A stretch of DNA of 64,000 nucleotides, from positions 992,001-1,056,000 of the forward strand of contig NZ_CP151997.1 in NCBI RefSeq assembly GCF_038595005.1. Reading direction: 5' to 3'. This stretch comes from Chryseomicrobium sp. FSL W7-1435. Its GTDB lineage: Bacteria > Bacillota > Bacilli > Bacillales_A > Planococcaceae. Of the stretch, positions 62,600-64,000 are shown piece by piece (position 1 is the stretch's first letter; each line of letters starts with the position of its first letter). The notes beneath the pieces were generated by a model. The model was given only the letters and a program-made list of their open reading frames with translations, was not told where the DNA came from and did not search any database. Both the position numbers and the translations under genes were made by a program.

Positions 62600-64000
62600 A
62601 TGAACAGACGTATAACCATTCTTTCTTTACTGTTTCTTTTCCTTTTTAGCCCTTTTGCAGCTGCCGATCACTTCCGAGACGTCTCAGGATTTCACGAAGA
62701 AATTCATTACTTAACGGATCAGGGAATCATTGCAGGGTATCCGGATGGTACATATAAACCAAAACAATCCGTCAGTCGACTCCATGCCGTACAAATGCTG
62801 ATTCGCGACATCGATGATTTCACCAGTTCTGTCAAAAATCCGGGACTATCCGATATCACACCACAATCAACGGGCTATTATGAGATTGCGCGAGCCGTCG
62901 AACTCGGCATCATCAATGGAAAAGTTGCAAAAGATGGTTCACGCTATTTTGACCCAGCAGGTAAATTAACCCGTGGAGAACTAGCAGTAATTTTAACGGA
63001 AACGTATAATCTCACTACGGACAAAGCGGAAGAGAATTACTTCCGTGATGTGAAAGCGTCTAGTGTTTTTTACTCTTATGTCTCAATTCTAGTAAACGAA
63101 CGCATCACTCTGGGGTATGGAGACGGTGGCTTCGGTCTAATTGATCCCGTATCTCGAGAACACTTTGCGGCGTTTTTAGCACGTGTTCTTGAAGAAAGCT
63201 TTCGACCAGCAAGTGCAGTGGACGAACTGCCAGAACCAGAGCCACAGCCACAGCCTGAGCCAACGCCAGACCCAAAACCAAAACCTGTAGACTATAGCTA
63301 TGTAAAAAATGCTGCTAGTAAAGAAGTGGGAACGTGGGCATTTGAAAATTCCAATACATCAGTTACCATTCGTGATGCGGCAACGGGTCAAGTTGTTTAC
63401 TCCTATGGCATGTATCAGCCAGTAACGCCTGCTTCCAATCAAAAACTGATGACAGGTGCAGCAGCACTTGAGCTTTTGGGTGAAAATTATCGATTCACCA
63501 CTTCGTTATGGACGGGTGGATCGGTATCGGGAAGTACGTTGAATGGTCACGTGTACTTAAAAGGTCAGGGAGATCCTACTCTTTTAAAAAGTGATCTTCA
63601 GTACTTTGCTCGTCAATTAAAGGCAAAAGGGATAACACGAATAAATGGAAACGTTGTAGGCGATAGCACCTGGTATGACGCGAATCGCTATGCAGATAAA
63701 ATGCAACCTGAGGATGAGCCCTATTATTATGCTGCACAGACAATGGCACTGACACTGTCACCGAATAGTGACTTTGATGCAGGTTCTGTTATAGTAGCGG
63801 CAACACCTACTTCATCTGGAAGCGCTCCGCGAATTACTTTGGAGCCGGCAACGTCTGTCATGACGATTTCTAACACGGCTAAAACGGTTTCGAGTGGCTC
63901 TGCGAATACGTTGAAAATCACACGTAAACTTGGAACAAATACGATAGTGGTATCAGGAAATATCCCGTCAGGAGCTTCCACTAAAAAGGAATGGATATCT
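62600..64000 (+). CDS. D-alanyl-D-alanine carboxypeptidase (S13, DacB-like) with SLH domains, partial
   Basis: 467 residues visible, running off the window end. Signal peptide (ITILSLLFLFLFSPFAAA), three SLH repeats (about 22-205; DQGIIAGYPDGTYKPKQSVS), a Pro/Glu-rich linker (PEPEPQPQPEPTPDPKPKP), then an S13 domain with the SxxK motif SNQK at Ser279-Lys282 and HVYLKGQGDPTL. Removes terminal D-Ala from peptidoglycan stems, anchored in the wall by SLH. ATG behind GGAGG. Second SLH protein within 4 kb. Confidence 0.9.
   Translation, partial: MNRRITILSLLFLFLFSPFAAADHFRDVSGFHEEIHYLTDQGIIAGYPDGTYKPKQSVSRLHAVQMLIRDIDDFTSSVKNPGLSDITPQSTGYYEIARAVELGIINGKVAKDGSRYFDPAGKLTRGELAVILTETYNLTTDKAEENYFRDVKASSVFYSYVSILVNERITLGYGDGGFGLIDPVSREHFAAFLARVLEESFRPASAVDELPEPEPQPQPEPTPDPKPKPVDYSYVKNAASKEVGTWAFENSNTSVTIRDAATGQVVYSYGMYQPVTPASNQKLMTGAAALELLGENYRFTTSLWTGGSVSGSTLNGHVYLKGQGDPTLLKSDLQYFARQLKAKGITRINGNVVGDSTWYDANRYADKMQPEDEPYYYAAQTMALTLSPNSDFDAGSVIVAATPTSSGSAPRITLEPATSVMTISNTAKTVSSGSANTLKITRKLGTNTIVVSGNIPSGASTKKEWIS

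Overview
The window reads as chromosome of a low-to-moderate GC Gram-positive bacterium, most likely Planococcaceae (Planococcus, Planomicrobium or Sporosarcina-like). Reasons: strong AGGAGG-type ribosome binding sites throughout, lipoprotein and S-layer (SLH) secretion signals, Bacillales gene families (citS-citT-citM, rbsRKDACB, DUF3169, arr, YrzF-like kinase), and GC-rich intergenic repeats of a kind I associate with this family. The species assignment is inference. There is no rRNA, tRNA, CRISPR array or prophage.

Layout. 0-20.6 kb is a mosaic of short transcription units separated by ten copies of a ~128-bp imperfect palindrome bounded by GGTACC. A Y1 REP-associated tyrosine transposase (RAYT) lies beside the first copy; an eleventh, truncated copy is at 37.3 kb. 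Genes here: ceo, a SAM methyltransferase, an RpiR regulator with a BCCT transporter, a HEAT-repeat protein with a 1367-residue TPR/C39-like protein, a double-HRDC protein, a TSUP permease, rifampin ADP-ribosyltransferase, the citrate module citS-citT-citM, an LCP protein and a GNAT acetyltransferase.

20.65-32.5 kb is one minus-strand eight-gene operon: large secreted/membrane protein, ABC-2 ATPase and permease, coiled-coil/Gly-Gln-rich membrane protein, MoxR ATPase, DUF58, BatA-like vWA and a double-vWA membrane protein. It looks like a MoxR chaperone system tied to an ABC exporter and cell-surface vWA proteins.

32.6-47.9 kb holds housekeeping and small accessory genes: galE, NERD-HRDC, YrzF-like kinase, cupin, SDR, nitrilase, fructokinase, YeeE/YedE permease, a frameshifted hydrolase, MerR/TipAS-like regulator, XRE plus DUF3169, small membrane proteins and a histidine phosphatase.

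48-54.2 kb is the ribose operon rbsRKDACB behind a sigma-A promoter with a perfect palindromic operator and a long leader carrying a tandem repeat array. 54.3-64 kb holds HD-GYP, a secreted coiled-coil protein and signal peptidase I, an ISL3-type insertion sequence with an intact 8-bp target duplication just upstream of an SLH-anchored subtilisin, a SEC-C protein, and an SLH-anchored S13 carboxypeptidase that runs off the end.

Most unusual points: the local expansion of RAYT-associated palindromes with signs of boundary duplication and flank capture; two genes (ceo and galE) whose only sensible start is AUU exactly 7 nt after a strong Shine-Dalgarno; three intergenic arrays with a 21-nt period; and a second, inverted-repeat-bounded element family with two long copies in opposite orientation flanking 23 kb.
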